Shown here: piece by piece, positions 44,843 through 53,900 of the stretch
How the letters are laid out: every line of letters starts with the position of its first letter
How positions within the stretch are numbered: the first letter of the stretch is position 1
DNA from: Rhodoferax sp. GW822-FHT02A01
GTDB taxonomy: Bacteria > Pseudomonadota > Gammaproteobacteria > Burkholderiales > Burkholderiaceae_C
Assembly (NCBI RefSeq): GCF_038784515.1
Contig: NZ_CP152376.1
Location: 3,038,001-3,102,000, forward strand
DNA: 64,000 bases
Direction: 5' to 3'
Program-made: the position numbers and the translations under genes
The notes under the pieces: model-generated
Seen by the model: the letters and a program-made list of their open reading frames with translations, nothing else
Databases searched by the model: none
Told to the model about the DNA's origin: nothing

Positions 44843-45718
44843 ATGGGACGTTGGGAAAATGGTGCAGAGCGCTGGCTGCCTGCACTTTTAAATAAAGTGT
44901 TTCGTGCCAGCGATGACCGCGCATGCGAAGAGGCCCTCAAAAGCCTTCCGCCCATTCGCTTCAGTCACACCCCTTTTGGCGTGCGTTCTTACATCACCGC
45001 GGGAACGGGTGCCTACACCGTGGTTTTCGAGTCCGGCCTGGGCCAAGGCAAGGAGGTCTGGGCACCTGTTTTCAATGCCCTGAGTGCGGTGACCCGTGTC
45101 GTTGCCTATGACCGCGCCGGCTATGGGCAGAGTGATCCCTCCGGGTTGACGCGCGATGGCGGACAAATCGTCGAAGAGCTGCGCGCCATGCTGCAAGCTG
45201 AAAACATTCCACCGCCCTACGTTCTGGTTGGACATTCCCTGGGTGGCACGATCATGAAGCTCTTTGCCCGCACCTACCCCCAGGAAGTGGCGGGCGTGGT
45301 GCTGGTCGATGCCAGAGATGCCGACTTCGTACAACGCTGCAAAGGGCGTGGCCTGCTGCGCCTGCTGTACGAGCCGCCAATTGGTCTCTTCATGCTGGGC
45401 CGCTCGGAAGTGCGCCGTGAGCTCGAGGCGGCGGCCATTACGCACCAGCAGGCCCGCATTACCGGGGACTTCCCCAACATTCCATTGAGCGTGCTGACCC
45501 ACCATCGCCGGATCCTGCATTGGCCCGACAGCATCGCGCGGGCGTGGGCAGAGGGGCAAAGACGTATGGCAAGCATGTCTGCCAAGGGCTATTTGCGGGT
45601 GTGTGACCGCAGTGGACACCACATCCACCGTGATCGCCCCGATCTGGTGGTGCAAGCTATCCACAGGGTTTTGCAGGCGATAGCGCCCGCCCACATGCTT
45701 AGCCACGTTACGATGTAG
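44843..45718 (+). CDS. Alpha/beta hydrolase
   Basis: 291 residues with the alpha/beta hydrolase fold. The nucleophile elbow is GHSLGG near residue 136, the catalytic Asp probably in LVDARD or later, and the His in RSGHHIHRDRPDLV near the C-terminus. The oxyanion segment is ESGLGQGKEVW. No signal peptide. Substrate unknown; candidates are esters or lipids. It is 61 bases upstream of a short hypothetical gene on the same strand. Confidence 0.87.
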   Translation: MGRWENGAERWLPALLNKVFRASDDRACEEALKSLPPIRFSHTPFGVRSYITAGTGAYTVVFESGLGQGKEVWAPVFNALSAVTRVVAYDRAGYGQSDPSGLTRDGGQIVEELRAMLQAENIPPPYVLVGHSLGGTIMKLFARTYPQEVAGVVLVDARDADFVQRCKGRGLLRLLYEPPIGLFMLGRSEVRRELEAAAITHQQARITGDFPNIPLSVLTHHRRILHWPDSIARAWAEGQRRMASMSAKGYLRVCDRSGHHIHRDRPDLVVQAIHRVLQAIAPAHMLSHVTM

Positions 45719-45779
45719 GCATGGCACCTCGACGAAGTGGCGCGCTGCCGAATGCAGAAAAGTGAAAAGGTGAAGAACG

Positions 45780-46040
45780 TTGAGTACTGAACACCCGGGC
45801 CTTGATCGCATACCTGTTTCCGTACTGATGCACGACGGCATGCGCGTCAGGGGCTATGTCTATCTTCCGAGTGATCAGCGCCTTCAGGACTTGATGAACG
45901 ATGTACGGGGATTCATACCCATTGACCAATCCAATGCGGACGGAACCATGACCATGCTTGCGAAGCGTTACATGGTTTCCATCGAAGAACTTGACGAGAG
46001 CATGACTGAATCGGTGTTGGGGCCGCTGCGACTGGTCTGA
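45780..46040 (+). CDS. Small conserved-looking hypothetical protein
   Basis: 86 residues from a TTG start with AAGGTG about 8 bases upstream. The sequence is soluble, acidic and well structured in appearance (beta-rich start IPVSVLMHDGMRVRGYVYLP, then RLQDLMNDVRGFIPI). It fits a small family of single-domain proteins with a GxV..P..RLxD pattern, but I cannot name it with confidence. It ends 20 bases from the convergent GGDEF gene. Codon use is like that of neighbours, so it is probably real. Confidence 0.65.
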   Translation: MSTEHPGLDRIPVSVLMHDGMRVRGYVYLPSDQRLQDLMNDVRGFIPIDQSNADGTMTMLAKRYMVSIEELDESMTESVLGPLRLV

Positions 46041-46060
46041 AACATTTCAGTAGCTAGACC

Positions 46061-47236
46061 TCACTGCGGTCCCAGTTCAGCTGGCGTGGTACGCGGGGTG
46101 TCTGGGTCTATCTCCCAGTCGTCCTGATCTGCTACCTTGTAGCCCGCCCGTCCCGCCATCTTTGCCCGGTACATAGCCGCATCGGCGGCGTTCACAAAGG
46201 TGCCAGGCAATAGGCCGAAAATGGAAGACGTATTGGCAACACCGATGCTGAAAGTCAAAGTGGACATGCCTGAGCCCTTGTGCTCAATGGCCCGCTGGCG
46301 CAACAACGTGATGCAGGTCTGAGCAATTTCGACGGCATGGTTCAAGTCGGACCCTGGCAGGAGCACCACGAATTCCTCTCCTCCGTAACGTGCCACGGTT
46401 TCACCTGCCCGCCGCACACAGCGCCGCAGTACGTCAGCAACTGCACGAAGACATTCATCACCAGCCACGTGACCATAGTGGTCGTTGTACTTCTTGAAGT
46501 GATCGATGTCGATCATCAGCAGGCTGATCGGAGTGCCACTGCGTTCGGATCTGGACAGTTCAATGGCCAGTACTTCATCCAAACGGCGTCGGTTGATCAG
46601 ACCGGTAAGCGGATCCATGCTGTTCAATTGTTGCAGCAGTGCATTGCGATCCTGCAGCTCCCGCTCCTTGCGTACCAGATCCGTCACGTCGACCCAGGAA
46701 GTCACCAGATAGCCTTCTGCGGTTCGCTGATCGTGGGTTCTGAACCACTGATCACCCGTGTATTCCTTCAGCTGTGGATCCGTCTTCCTGCCCCGCATCT
46801 GCATACGGGTTGCCAGCCATTCCTCTTCGCGTCCAATAGCCACCACAATTTGCCGCTGCTGCAACTTCGCGCGAGTCAGCTCTTCAAAGGTCTTGCCAAT
46901 GTCTCCGGAGGTCCTGAAGTCAATGCGCAAGCGATTGATTTGCTTGTTGTAGTGCAAGAGCCGGTCGTCGGCGTCCCAGATTTCGAGCCCCACATCCAGC
47001 GTATTCAGCACCGAAACCAGAAGTTTTCTGGAAGCCTCCGCCTTGCGCGCCAGTTGATAGGCCCTGTACCAGGTTGCCATCACGAACCCGAACACACTGA
47101 GCAGTCCCAGCCACAGCGGCAGCGCCTGTAATTTCGGCTGATCGTCGCGCCACCAGGCGAACACCTCGAATCCCAGGCCTACCATTGCCAGAGGCACAAG
47201 AGCCCAGAACCACCCAATGTGTTTCGCGATTTTCAC
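46061..47236 (-). CDS. Membrane PAS-GGDEF diguanylate cyclase
   Basis: 391 residues with two close membrane helices (about 9-28 and 40-58), a PAS_7-like domain (about 75-190, LDVGLEIWDADDRLL) and a GGDEF domain with GGEEF near 285. The residues at the inhibitory-site position are RAGE, not RxxD, so product inhibition may be lost. It lies alone, convergent with the small hypothetical gene and downstream of a LysR gene on the same strand (87-base gap). Confidence 0.92.
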   Translation of the reverse strand: MKIAKHIGWFWALVPLAMVGLGFEVFAWWRDDQPKLQALPLWLGLLSVFGFVMATWYRAYQLARKAEASRKLLVSVLNTLDVGLEIWDADDRLLHYNKQINRLRIDFRTSGDIGKTFEELTRAKLQQRQIVVAIGREEEWLATRMQMRGRKTDPQLKEYTGDQWFRTHDQRTAEGYLVTSWVDVTDLVRKERELQDRNALLQQLNSMDPLTGLINRRRLDEVLAIELSRSERSGTPISLLMIDIDHFKKYNDHYGHVAGDECLRAVADVLRRCVRRAGETVARYGGEEFVVLLPGSDLNHAVEIAQTCITLLRQRAIEHKGSGMSTLTFSIGVANTSSIFGLLPGTFVNAADAAMYRAKMAGRAGYKVADQDDWEIDPDTPRTTPAELGPQ

Positions 47237-47323
47237 TGTGGTTGCAATATTTCATCTGCCCCCAGCCTTGTCAACGCACTTCCCGCATGGGGTAACAATT
47301 CGACACAAATTAGATTGCCCCGG

Positions 47324-48334
47324 TCAAGAGGGCTCTATGGCCATGCGTGTCACCTTAGCCTGTTTCAACAACCAGGCATTGAAGGCCTGAATTTCTGGGC
47401 GAGAGCCACTTCGGGGGCCTTTGATCAGGAAGGTGGCATACGGTGTTTCCAGGCGTTTTCCAGGAAAGATCTCGACCAAATCACCATTGGCCAGACTGTC
47501 GGCAACCATGGGGGTTCTGGCCAAGGCTACACCTTGGCCAGTGAGCGTCGCCTGCAGGATCTGGTGCGCGTAATTGAGGTACAGCCAGCGCTTGGGCTCC
47601 AGCTTGGCGTGGCCATTGGCATCCAGCCAACGACGCCAGGTCAACCATTGCAGATGCTTGGCCTGGTGGCTGTTGGTAGCCTCGATGAGCGCATGGCGCG
47701 CCAGATCCGCTCCATGGCGCAAGGGGCCGTTGCGTTCAAGTAGCCAAGGGCTTGCAACCGGCGTCAGTTGCTCGCCAAACAACCGGATCGCGTCCGGCCC
47801 GACTTTCTCCGGGCGGGTGTAACGCAAAGCCAGGTCTGCGTCACTGGTCTCCAGATCGACGGGCATGTCGGTCGCATCGATGCGGATGTCTATATCGGGA
47901 TATTCCGATTGGAACGCCTCCAGTCGCGGGATCAGCCAGATGGAGGCAAACGAAGCCCAGGTATTCAATGTCACCGTCTTGCGACCTGCGGAATGGCGAA
48001 TCGTGCGCACTGCACTGTCAATCCGGTCCACGGACGGTGATGTTGCACGCAATAGTTCGGCCCCGGCGCCGGTCAGCTCAACCGACCGGGTATGGCGCAA
48101 GAACAAGGGGACACCCACTTCATCTTCCAGTGCCTGGATCTGACGACTGACTGCACTCTGTGTCAGCGCCAGTTCATCGGCCGCAAGGCGGAAATTCAAA
48201 TGCCGAGCGACCGCTTCCAAGGTGCGCAAGTGGCCCATGGATATAGGCCGACTGGGCATGCGACTTTCTGACGGGGATGATTTGGAAGTGCCCATACTTT
48301 CGTTGGATTGATGCGAAGCGGGAATGAATAGCAT
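47324..48334 (-). CDS. LysR-family regulator, divergent from GST/YceI cluster
   Basis: 336 residues if the first ATG is used; LysR proteins are normally near 300, and ATG codons at 48295 or 48238 would give more typical lengths. Helix-turn-helix near 45-85 (NFRLAADELALTQSAVSRQIQ) and a GcvA-like effector domain with LNTWASFASIWLIPRL. It is divergent from a GST-YceI-DUF2267-DUF2867 gene set across about 85 bases and is likely its regulator. Confidence 0.9.
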   Translation of the reverse strand: MLFIPASHQSNESMGTSKSSPSESRMPSRPISMGHLRTLEAVARHLNFRLAADELALTQSAVSRQIQALEDEVGVPLFLRHTRSVELTGAGAELLRATSPSVDRIDSAVRTIRHSAGRKTVTLNTWASFASIWLIPRLEAFQSEYPDIDIRIDATDMPVDLETSDADLALRYTRPEKVGPDAIRLFGEQLTPVASPWLLERNGPLRHGADLARHALIEATNSHQAKHLQWLTWRRWLDANGHAKLEPKRWLYLNYAHQILQATLTGQGVALARTPMVADSLANGDLVEIFPGKRLETPYATFLIKGPRSGSRPEIQAFNAWLLKQAKVTRMAIEPS

Positions 48335-48418
48335 ATCCCGATTTCATTGGACCCATGCCGCCCCTGCGGCCAGGATGGCATACCATCCCACAACAAGGAA
48401 TTGGATAAGGAACCCCCG

Positions 48419-49033
48419 ATGAAACTCATAGGTATGCTGGATTCTCCCTATGTCCGCCGTGCGGTCATTTCGCTTCGCATGCTGGGTCTGAAGTTTGAAC
48501 ACCAGTCATTGTCGGTCTTCAGTACCTACACCGAATTTCAGCGCATCAACCCCGTAGTCAAGGCACCAACACTGGTCTGCGACGATGGTACGTACCTCAT
48601 GGACTCGACGCTGATCATTGAATATGCTGAGGCGCTGGCACAGCCACATAGCCTGATGTCATCCAATATCCGTGACAAGCAGTACGAGCTTCACATTGTG
48701 GGGCTGGCGCTCGCAGCATGCGAAAAAAGCGTGCAAATCATCTATGAACGGAACCTGCGCCCCAGCGAGAAGCAGCATCAGCCGTGGGTCGCACGGGTGA
48801 CCGAGCAGCTGCTTGCAGCCTACAGCGCCTTGGAAGTGGCAATCACGCAGCATCCACTTGCTTCCCCCGATGCCGCCATGGGGCAGGCAGGTATATCGAC
48901 TGCGGTGGCATGGTATTTCACGCAGAAGATGTTGCCTGAAATCGTGCGCGCGTCAGACTTTCCCAACCTGGTGGCGTACTCGAAGGCGGCTGAAGCGCTG
49001 CCCGTTTTCCTGGCGGCTCCTCATGGCGATTGA
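48419..49033 (+). CDS. Glutathione S-transferase family protein
   Basis: 204 residues from ATG 48419 (AAGGA 8 bases upstream). Thioredoxin-like N-terminal domain with SPYVRRAVISLRMLGL, the cis-Pro segment VKAPTLVCDDG and the glutathione-binding MDSTLIIEYAE; an all-helical C-terminal domain follows. Probably a cytoplasmic detoxification or maleylacetoacetate-isomerase-like enzyme. The YceI gene starts 11 bases before its stop, so the genes are coupled. Confidence 0.92.
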   Translation: MKLIGMLDSPYVRRAVISLRMLGLKFEHQSLSVFSTYTEFQRINPVVKAPTLVCDDGTYLMDSTLIIEYAEALAQPHSLMSSNIRDKQYELHIVGLALAACEKSVQIIYERNLRPSEKQHQPWVARVTEQLLAAYSALEVAITQHPLASPDAAMGQAGISTAVAWYFTQKMLPEIVRASDFPNLVAYSKAAEALPVFLAAPHGD

Positions 49034-49646
49034 TTCATCAGTTTGCAAATGCAAAGGTGCGCTCCATTCAGTGCGCCCATATTGGTTCGCATTGGTTGGA
49101 ATGATGGCCGTTGCTACAGGTGCAGCCCAAGCGGAAACCGAAAACTATGCCATCGATCCCAGCCATACCTTCGTCACTTTTGAAATAGGGCACTTTGGTG
49201 CATCGACCAACCGTGGTCGCTTTGACCGGAAGGAAGGTTCCGTTCAGCTGGACCGCACTGCCAAAGTGGGCAAGGTGGAAATATCCATCGATATGACTTC
49301 TGTCAGCACGGGAACCGAAGCCTTCAACAAATTCCTGCAGGGTTTTGAGATATTTGATTCGGCCACCTATCCGACAGCCAAGTTTATGGGCGACAAGTTC
49401 AGCTTCAGCGCAGACAACGTGAGCGAGGTCGCAGGAACCCTGACTCTGCTGGGTAAGACCAATCCTGTGGTGCTCAAAGCCAATCAGTTCAGGTGTTACC
49501 GAAGTCCCGTTTACTTGCGTGAGGTTTGCGGCGGAGACTTTGAAGCCACCATCGACCGTGTCGATTGGGGGATGAACTATGGACTCATCTTTGGCTTTCC
49601 CAGAACGGTTCACCTAGTCATACAAGTGGAAGCGATCAAGCAGTAA
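49023..49646 (+). CDS. YceI-family periplasmic lipocalin-like protein
   Basis: 207 residues from ATG 49023, overlapping the GST gene. A long n-region leads into a signal peptide ending GAAQA, then the YceI signature YAIDPSHTFVTFEIGHFG, ATYPTAKF and a beta-barrel rich remainder ending in RVDWGMNYG. YceI proteins bind isoprenoid-type lipids in the periplasm and are often induced by base or stress. Two cysteines (near RCYRSP and EVCGG) could form a disulphide. Confidence 0.93.
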   Translation: MAIDSSVCKCKGALHSVRPYWFALVGMMAVATGAAQAETENYAIDPSHTFVTFEIGHFGASTNRGRFDRKEGSVQLDRTAKVGKVEISIDMTSVSTGTEAFNKFLQGFEIFDSATYPTAKFMGDKFSFSADNVSEVAGTLTLLGKTNPVVLKANQFRCYRSPVYLREVCGGDFEATIDRVDWGMNYGLIFGFPRTVHLVIQVEAIKQ

Positions 49647-49687
49647 ACGTCCACGGCCCTGCCGAAAGCAGGAGGGTGCATAGAATT

Positions 49688-50131
49688 GTGTCCGTGACAC
49701 TGCCATTTGAATACCAGAATCCCACGCTGCAGTTCGAGCGCTTCATGGTGGATGCCCGCGATAGCGCAGGTCTGCCCACCACAAATATGGCATGGAACAT
49801 GGTGGTGGGTGTCTTGCATGCGTTCCGATGGCGCCTGACCGTGAGCCAGGCACTTTCTTTCGCCGCTGTTCTCCCGCCGGTGGTTCGCGCACTGTTCATT
49901 GAAGACTGGGAGCCTGAGCGGCCCGTCCTGCCATTTGGCGAGCCGGCCGATTGGTTGGCAGACGTTCGCAGTGTCCGCTCTCGGCACAATTTTTCCCCAC
50001 CTGATGCGGTGGCCTCGGTGGCTACCGCGCTTCGCAAGCATGTGGATGCGGAGGCCTTGGACCGTGTGCTGTCGCAATTGCCAGTCGAGGCACGCCGCTA
50101 CTGGCAGCCAAAGCCGCCTGCAATGACTTGA
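49688..50131 (+). CDS. DUF2267 protein
   Basis: 147 residues from GTG 49688; AGGAGG lies 11-12 bases upstream, slightly far. The sequence has the DUF2267 pattern: N-terminal FERFMVDARDSAGL, central AWNMVVGVLHAFRWRLTVSQALSFAAVLPPVVRALFI, then a second helical repeat with VLSQLPVEARRYW. Function of the family is unknown; it is often found in stress-linked gene sets. One base separates it from the DUF2867 gene. Confidence 0.85.
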   Translation: MSVTLPFEYQNPTLQFERFMVDARDSAGLPTTNMAWNMVVGVLHAFRWRLTVSQALSFAAVLPPVVRALFIEDWEPERPVLPFGEPADWLADVRSVRSRHNFSPPDAVASVATALRKHVDAEALDRVLSQLPVEARRYWQPKPPAMT

Positions 50132-50132
50132 T

Positions 50133-50669
50133 ATGCCCAAAAACCAGTCCACGCAATCAAGGCCCTATCGGTCACAGGTGCCGCTCAATAGCGTCATCAG
50201 CACGTATCTGCCTGGAGCGTATTTTTATGATGCTACCTCCATATCGGTAGAAGACACCGAGGCAACGGCCTTGGACTATTTTCTCAAAGCCTTGCGGGAA
50301 ACGCCAACTTGGGTCGATCTGCTGATGTCGGCCCGCAATCGGGTCGTATCGCTGTTTGGGCTCAAGGACCTGGGCAGACTGTCACGATTGGACCCCGGCA
50401 AACCTGCTTCTGAGTACCTTGCCGGAGATCGGGTTGGCATATTTACCCTCATCATGAACAGCCCCAGCGAAGTACTGCTGGGTGACAAGGACAGACACCT
50501 GGATGTCAGCTTGTCGGTCCACAAATCTCATGATGCGGGCCATGTACATGCCACGATCACGGTGACGACCGTGGTGCACGTTCATAACTGGCTCGGTCGC
50601 CTCTACATGCTTCCCGTGACTCCCATGCACCGCATGATCGGGCCTGCCGTTCTCGGTGCAATTGGATAG
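50133..50669 (+). CDS. DUF2867 protein
   Basis: 178 residues with the DUF2867 pattern (LDYFLKALRETPTWVDLLMSARN near residue 45, LGRLYMLPVTPMHRMIGP near the end). The family has a START/SRPBCC-like look and unknown function. It is last in GST-YceI-DUF2267-DUF2867, and converges on the MASE2-GGDEF-EAL gene with 9 bases between stops. Confidence 0.85.
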   Translation: MPKNQSTQSRPYRSQVPLNSVISTYLPGAYFYDATSISVEDTEATALDYFLKALRETPTWVDLLMSARNRVVSLFGLKDLGRLSRLDPGKPASEYLAGDRVGIFTLIMNSPSEVLLGDKDRHLDVSLSVHKSHDAGHVHATITVTTVVHVHNWLGRLYMLPVTPMHRMIGPAVLGAIG

Positions 50670-50678
50670 CGTCTGCGA

Positions 50679-53399
50679 TCAGGCCCGGTTGCCTGCGGCC
50701 AATGGGCTGCCGTCAAATTGCGTTACATATGCCGCAAACGCGTCCTGCGTCAGTGGTTTGCTGAACCAGTAGCCTTGGTAGGCTTGGCATCCCAGTCGTG
50801 CCAGGGCGTCACGGTGCTCTTCCGTTTCGACACCTTCTGCGATGGAGGTCAATCCGAGGCTTTGTGCCAAGGCGATGACCGTGCGGCAGATAGCCGCGTC
50901 ATTGGGGTCGGTAAGGATGTCACGCACAAAGGATTGGTCGATCTTCAATTGCGAAAGAGGCAGGCGCTTGAGGTATGCAAGAGAGGAGTAGCCAGTGCCG
51001 AAATCGTCCAAGGAGAAGGTCACGCCTATCGCTCTGAGCGCGTTCATTTTCTCGATAGTCTCTTCCACCCCATCGACCATCAGGCTTTCCGTCAGCTCCA
51101 TCTTCAGTTTGTGCGGGTTGGCTCCGCTGTGGCCGAGTGCGTTCATGACTTCGGAGACAAAATTCTTGTTCCGGATCTGACGGGCGCTTACATTGACCGC
51201 AATGCTCAGGTGCGCCATATCTGGCCTGTTGGCCCAATCTGCCAGTTGGGCGCATGCGGTATCCAGAACCCACGTTCCCAGCGGCAGGATCAATCCCGTT
51301 TCTTCGGCCAAAGGGATGAATTCGGCGGGTGACACCATGCCGCGCACCGGGTGGCGCCAGCGTACCAACGCCTCAGCTCCCACAATGCGCCCCTCGCTAT
51401 CAACCTGTGCCTGGTAGTACAGCACAAATTGCTGTTGGCTCACTGCCTCACGCAATTCGATCTCAAGGGCTGCGCGTGAGGTCACTACGGCTTGCATGAC
51501 TGGGTCAAAAAAGCGCAGCGTGTTGCGCCCGGCGGCCTTGGACTGGTACATGGCCAAATCGGCTCTTTTCAACAACTCTTCTGCGGAGACTTGCTGTCCG
51601 TTGAACACGGCAACTCCAACGCTCGGTGTGCTGCGGATTTGCGTGTTGGCCAGCGTGTAAGGCTGATTGAGTGCGACCAGTATTTTTTCACCCAGGATAT
51701 CAACCTGGCTGGCGGCTCCTTCCGTGTATTCGGACAGTCCTTCCAGCATCACGACGAATTCGTCGCCACCAAGGCGAGCCACTGTATCGCTCTCGCGCAC
51801 GCAGGATGTCAGGCGCTGTGCCACTTGCTGCAGCAGCAGGTCACCTTTGTCATGGCCCAGGGTATCGTTGAGGGTTTTGAAGTCATCCAGGTCAATCAAC
51901 AGCACGGCACCGCAACGGCCAATGCGTGCGCTGGTAGTCAATGCCTGATGCAGTCGGTCCATCAGCAGCCGGCGATTTGGCAGGTCCGTGAGCGAATCGG
52001 AAAAGGCCAGATGCTCAATGCGGTCCTGCGCTACCTTGTGTTCTGTTATGTCGGAGAAGACGCCCACATAGTTGGTAGTTGCTCCCTTTTCGTCCAGCAC
52101 GGCAGTAATGGCGAGCCACAGAGGAAATACCTCTCCATTCTTGCGTCTGCACCACATTTCACCTTGCCAGTATTTGTCGCGATTGACACGACCCCACATG
52201 GCCCGGAAATAACTATCACTGTGACGCTCTGATCGGAGCATTTGCGGCGTATTTCCAACGACTTCACTCGGTTCGTAACCCGTGATATGGGTAAACGCTT
52301 TGTTGACCTTGAGAATGATCTGATCGGCATCGGTGACGATCATGCTCTCCAGCGATTCAAAGGCGGTTGCAGCCACGCGCAATTCGGCCTGCGCTTGTTT
52401 GTGGGAGCTGATGTCAGAGGCAGTACAAATAAGCAATCGCCTGTCATTGAGCAAGGTTTCATAAACCCGCAGCTCCAGGTCAAACCCGGAGCCATCCTTG
52501 CGTCGTCCCATTGCCTCACAAGGAGAACCGATGGCCTTTCTTACGCAGGAATAAAGGTCGCCGTCGGGTGCGGATTCATTTACGTATTGGCTGGGATCCT
52601 GCATCAAGATCAAGATGCTTCTTCCCAACACTTCTGTCTCGCCGTAGCCGAACATGTGCTCGGCCGACTGATTGAATGATTCGATGATTCCATTTTCGGA
52701 CATGGATATCACGCCACTCTGAACACCCTCCAGAATCACGCGCTGGCGCTTCTTTATGTCCCTGAGTTGAATATTGCGCCTGAAACCAATATTGATCAAC
52801 ACCAGAACATATCCGACGACGCCCAGTATGCAAATCACCACGGCTGGCCACTCAGTGTGCAGCGAAATCTGCAGACCATAGATGCTGGTCCAAACAAGAA
52901 TACCCGCCAACAAACCCAGAACCGATTGTGGAACTCCCCACCATCCCTTATTGGCCACACTGTTGATCAGGTTTGCCAATATGGCAGCGAAACTGAGCCA
53001 GAGTGAAAACTGGATGGCTGCAACATACAAACCGAGTAGCACAGAGTCGACCGACAAGTTGCGCAGTTCCGATCGAACCGGGTTTGGAGAAGCGCAGGCT
53101 CGCCAATATTGAAAATGGGGATATACGAGAAACAGAAGCGCAAGAGCAGTCCACGCAATGGAGTCAAACTCTTTGCCGTATATTTGAAAACCAGTGGCTA
53201 CAAAAGCCAAGGCAAATGTAACTGCACGTGCACGGTAGTGCACTTGGACCAACCAGGACCTCAAGGCTCGGCGAGCTGTCAAAACTGTGCACTCACCTGA
53301 ACAGGCAGCCTTTGCAAGGTAATGAGTACCAAGTTCACAGAATCCAAATTGCACATGAAACAAATCCCTTTCAGAACTACCGGACGCGCTGGCAGACAA
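50679..53399 (-). CDS. MASE2-PAS-PAS-GGDEF-EAL membrane protein
   Basis: 906 residues as drawn. The N-terminal membrane region (about 50-215, six helices) matches the MASE2 sensory domain (YPHFQYWRACASPNPVRSEL and the GWWGVPQSVLGLLAG segment). Two PAS domains follow (about 220-340, 345-465), then GGDEF (near 544, RESD five residues before) and EAL (EALVRW near 675, DDFGTGYSS later). Both halves look active. The first 45 residues have no family resemblance, and the start (GTG 53399) is uncertain; a later GTG or TTG before LVQVHYRAR is possible. Confidence 0.9.
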   Translation of the reverse strand: MSASASGSSERDLFHVQFGFCELGTHYLAKAACSGECTVLTARRALRSWLVQVHYRARAVTFALAFVATGFQIYGKEFDSIAWTALALLFLVYPHFQYWRACASPNPVRSELRNLSVDSVLLGLYVAAIQFSLWLSFAAILANLINSVANKGWWGVPQSVLGLLAGILVWTSIYGLQISLHTEWPAVVICILGVVGYVLVLINIGFRRNIQLRDIKKRQRVILEGVQSGVISMSENGIIESFNQSAEHMFGYGETEVLGRSILILMQDPSQYVNESAPDGDLYSCVRKAIGSPCEAMGRRKDGSGFDLELRVYETLLNDRRLLICTASDISSHKQAQAELRVAATAFESLESMIVTDADQIILKVNKAFTHITGYEPSEVVGNTPQMLRSERHSDSYFRAMWGRVNRDKYWQGEMWCRRKNGEVFPLWLAITAVLDEKGATTNYVGVFSDITEHKVAQDRIEHLAFSDSLTDLPNRRLLMDRLHQALTTSARIGRCGAVLLIDLDDFKTLNDTLGHDKGDLLLQQVAQRLTSCVRESDTVARLGGDEFVVMLEGLSEYTEGAASQVDILGEKILVALNQPYTLANTQIRSTPSVGVAVFNGQQVSAEELLKRADLAMYQSKAAGRNTLRFFDPVMQAVVTSRAALEIELREAVSQQQFVLYYQAQVDSEGRIVGAEALVRWRHPVRGMVSPAEFIPLAEETGLILPLGTWVLDTACAQLADWANRPDMAHLSIAVNVSARQIRNKNFVSEVMNALGHSGANPHKLKMELTESLMVDGVEETIEKMNALRAIGVTFSLDDFGTGYSSLAYLKRLPLSQLKIDQSFVRDILTDPNDAAICRTVIALAQSLGLTSIAEGVETEEHRDALARLGCQAYQGYWFSKPLTQDAFAAYVTQFDGSPLAAGNRA

Positions 53400-53900
53400 A
53401 GGGCGGAATACCTAGGTTGAAAACCTGAGAGCAACTCAGCCACCCATCCATTGATCAATGGGTTCGGGTCTGTAGCTTTGCGTCCGCACCTTTCGATGCG
53501 TTTGCCAAAATCGTGGCCGATCTTACTTCGAAATATGTGCAACGAATGTCTCGGGCGTGGCCTTTACTGGTTTAGAAGTAAAACATCTTCGATCTATTGC
53601 ATATATTGTATTTTTATTGATACAAAATGAGACTCCCGCGCTGCGCTTCACGAAAATATGTATCTCGGTTCATAAGGGTTGTGTGGGATGCAAATAGAGG
53701 GCTTTTTGATATGGATTTGCATATGGTATGGAAGATATTCACATTTCATGAAATATCTTTGCATCCCGGCCTTTACGCAAAGCGCGCCACACGCTCTTGA
53801 ATATATAGAGGCTGAAGAGGGATCAGGAAATTCGTGGCGCCTGCTATGTATAGATCCATGCGATGCGTAATCACACCGCCTAAGCCGATCTGCCTCTCAG
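53400..53900. other. AT-rich 500-base gap with a palindrome and promoter-like sequence
   Basis: Base composition falls well below that of the flanking genes between about 53540 and 53830. A perfect inverted repeat TTGTAT-N8-ATACAA lies at 53606-53625. TTGCAT (53597) and TACAAA (53621) are spaced like -35 and -10 boxes pointing right. A 60-codon frame from ATG 53688 exists but has an odd aromatic-rich composition and no recognisable family, so I do not call it. The gap may hold a small RNA or a remnant of transferred DNA. Confidence 0.4.

Noticed and set aside
53688..53870. 60-codon frame in the AT-rich gap
   Set aside because: Aromatic-rich composition unlike real proteins here, a distant ribosome site and no family; described under the gap only.
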